Shown here in pieces: positions 62,086 to 64,000 of a stretch of 64,000 bases of DNA (position 1 is the first letter of the stretch; each line of letters opens with the position of its first letter). The notes below the pieces were generated by a model. That model did no database searches. It was not told where the DNA came from and saw nothing but the letters and a program-made list of their open reading frames with translations. The position numbers and the translations under genes were made by a program. The stretch covers positions 549,675 to 613,674 of the forward strand of contig NW_004191777.1 in NCBI RefSeq assembly GCF_000330505.1, given 5' to 3'. This stretch comes from Entamoeba invadens IP1 (Eukaryota > Evosea > Mastigamoebida > Endamoebidae).

Positions 62086-64000
62086 TTACGCGGCCGTGGA
62101 TTTAATGAAACAAACAGGCTGTGGTGGGTATAACGACATTGGTTGACATAACGCATGAGCATTGGTTAGAGCTGTTGCATCGAAGCCGTACTTCTCGAGG
62201 AATCTAAAGAAGAGTTGTACGATACTGAGTGATGTATTCCACATCTCGTCCTTTTTGTTGACCATGAGCAGCTTTTGTAAACTTGCAACACATTGTTTGT
62301 TCTCTTGCAAGTCATCCATTGGGATTCCAAAGACTATTTCAAACAAGTCCCACTCTTCAAACTTGATATTGTTTTTGTCGTATGGAGTGGTGTTATTCTT
62401 TATTAACACAATTCGCCCACAAAACTTGTTGAATCCAAGTTCGTTCTCCATCATTTTGATAATGGGGTGGTTCTTCATATTCGAAGTTGAGTATTCGAGG
62501 GGGAAGACGACTCTTTCAAAGACAGGTCTTTTAGTTAATAGCGCGTGAATAACAACAGGCTGTGTTTTCAGAGCTTCATTCAGATAAAGAAGTGCATTAC
62601 TTCTCGACACAGACTCTTGTCGATGTGAAAAAGTTGTTGTTAATATGTATGGATACTCATCAAATGGTTTAGGGAGGGTTTGGAGTAAACACCCTCTTGG
62701 AAGAACCATAGTCGGTACACCACTGTTATATACAAAACTCAAGAAAACAGAGAACAGATAACTGTTGAGTACAGTGTGTGGGACTATTTGTGGGCAATAC
62801 GGTTGGTGTTCGACAGAGACTAAACGACTATTACACCCAAGTATCGCCGATGTGTACTTCATTCGATACGTCTCAATTTCATTTTCACTCAATTTGCCCA
62901 AACACTCCATCTTCACCATTTCAACGCCGTCACAGAGTCCAAACACTTCTTCGTCACAGATAAGATGTTGTAGAGTTTTGACGATGTTTCTAATTATGAG
63001 TATTTATAGAGAGTAATTTACTATTAAATTATTATAAAATTATTAATAGAATAAGTGGTGTGTATTAACAGAACAAACACTAAAGACTTTGCAACTTCAA
63101 AGAATTTGTTGTACTGCTCAATCGAGCTTTTTGTGCATTCTTGGTCATTCAACAAGTCTATCAGACATATTAAGTCATACACTTGGTCTGTGGTAAGTCT
63201 CCCAACCTCGAACAAATGCACAGCTATTCTCTTGATATCGTCTGTTTTAGGTATACCAGTCATCAGAGTTGAAACAACACTTCCGTCGACGATCAAACAG
63301 ACTCTTTTCTTTGTTGGTGTTTTGCTTTCTGGTACAGAAAAAGTGTAATCGCTCGACTTTACTCTGACAAGTCGATTGAGTCGAACCAAGTATGAAATTG
63401 CTCTCTACAGTGTTACCTATCGTTGTGATGAACAAATAGTATAATGATAATAAAACAAACTATTATCTCATCTCTTTTGAACTCGAAGAGTGGGTCGTCT
63501 GATTTGGTCAACATGCCTATGACATCACCAACTTTAATTCGGTCGTCTGCGACAAGTAAAATTCTATAATAAACCTCCTCGAAACTTTTTGTACGTGTGA
63601 TGATGATATTGTCATGAATAACAGGTGCAAATGCATCGTTCAAATCCACCATTATTAAAGTGACACTGTTGCTTTGGTATATTTCTTCAAGACTACAATC
63701 CATTACAGGTTTGTCAGTATATCTAACTTTGCCTTCTTGGTCGGTTAAACACGTTCTTACGATCCACCATGGTTGGAGTTCTGTTTGTGAGGCATACGAT
63801 TTTAACTCTTTTTAAAGGAACAAACTTGGGTTGAGTACTTCAAAGGTGAGAGGTTTTCTTATGAGCTTATTGTTAGTGTGTATATCACATATGTTAGGAC
63901 GCAAACCTTATTCTCGGCTTTGTACTTGTTTGCCATGTCGGTGAATTCATTCCGCGCAATCCCGAGATTGCGCGATACGTCTCTCGCGGTGTAAGCCGGA
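62086..64000 (-). CDS. FAM91-family vesicle-tethering protein, multi-exon, 5' end beyond window
   Basis: Four exon pieces join in phase: 63907-64000 (runs off edge), about 63461-63805, 63079-63404 and 62086-62989. Introns start GTTTGC at 63906, GTTTGT at 63460 and GTTTGT at 63078. Matches to human FAM91A1 occur in order: RNLGIARNEFTDMANKYK (human LLGIGRNQYIDLMNQC), QPWWIVRTCLTDQEGKV (AWWVVQAGYITED), RVCLIVDGSVVSTLMTGI then KRIAVHLFEVGRLT (RIAFLFDSTLTAFLMMG, AVTMFEVGKLS), and FEEWDLFEIVFGIPM near the end (WVPLELCFGIPLF). FAM91A1 works with WDR11 and TBC1D23 in tethering endosome vesicles at the Golgi. The start of the second exon is uncertain: TTA at 63805 or TTT at 63824 with one base lost from an A5 run. 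Confidence 0.75.

Overview
The window reads as nuclear DNA of an Entamoeba species. Supporting signs are very AT-rich intergenic DNA around compact genes, ATG starts often preceded by runs of A, short introns that nearly all begin GTTTGT and end AG, and a gene set typical of the genus (AdhE-type ADH2, DFMO-site-variant ornithine decarboxylase, phosphoserine aminotransferase, TCTP, Rab, RhoGAP and RasGEF proteins). Two 100-N assembly gaps and a pair of mariner-like MITEs fit E. invadens better than E. histolytica, but the species call is an inference.

Layout. 1-5.9 kb: 3'-truncated serpin, PC4/Sub1 coactivator, a spliced gene with a winged-helix-like domain, ornithine decarboxylase. 7-16 kb: arrestin-WW-C2 protein, an unrecognised protein, a divergent DRG GTPase, a protein of four 37-residue repeats, EXO1. 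16-24.5 kb: TCTP, phosphoserine aminotransferase, a spliced LRR protein divergent from NSE2/MMS21, a radical SAM-SPASM enzyme, an SDSDDD-repeat nucleolar-type protein. 25-31 kb: Q/P-rich protein, a divergent ORC-like protein, a Rab (with gap), a BAR-RhoGAP protein. 31-41 kb: UGGT, a Ragulator-like protein, a helical protein, a small membrane protein, RRP6, a tail-anchored protein, an unknown protein and a stand-alone ribosomal protein eL40 of only 56 aa. 41-50 kb: partial KCTD/SPRY-like protein (gap), UPF1, a coiled-coil protein, DENN-LIM protein. 50.4-55.8 kb: two oppositely oriented 200-bp MITEs bracket a UBC4/5-type E2, a tandem-BRCT protein and NOC4. 56-64 kb: ADH2 with a one-base frameshift, RasGEF, a secreted protein, and a FAM91 gene running off the right edge.

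The genes are mostly independent housekeeping units, with no operon-like logic. Themes that recur are RNA quality control and ribosome biogenesis (UPF1, RRP6, NOC4, eL40), DNA repair (EXO1, NSE2, BRCT protein), membrane traffic and small-GTPase control (Rab, DENN-LIM, FAM91, RhoGAP, RasGEF, Ragulator-like) and glycoprotein folding (UGGT). Ten or so apparent ORF breaks resolve into single spliced genes once GTTTGT...AG introns are applied; the ADH2 break does not. No rRNA, tRNA or CRISPR array was recognised.
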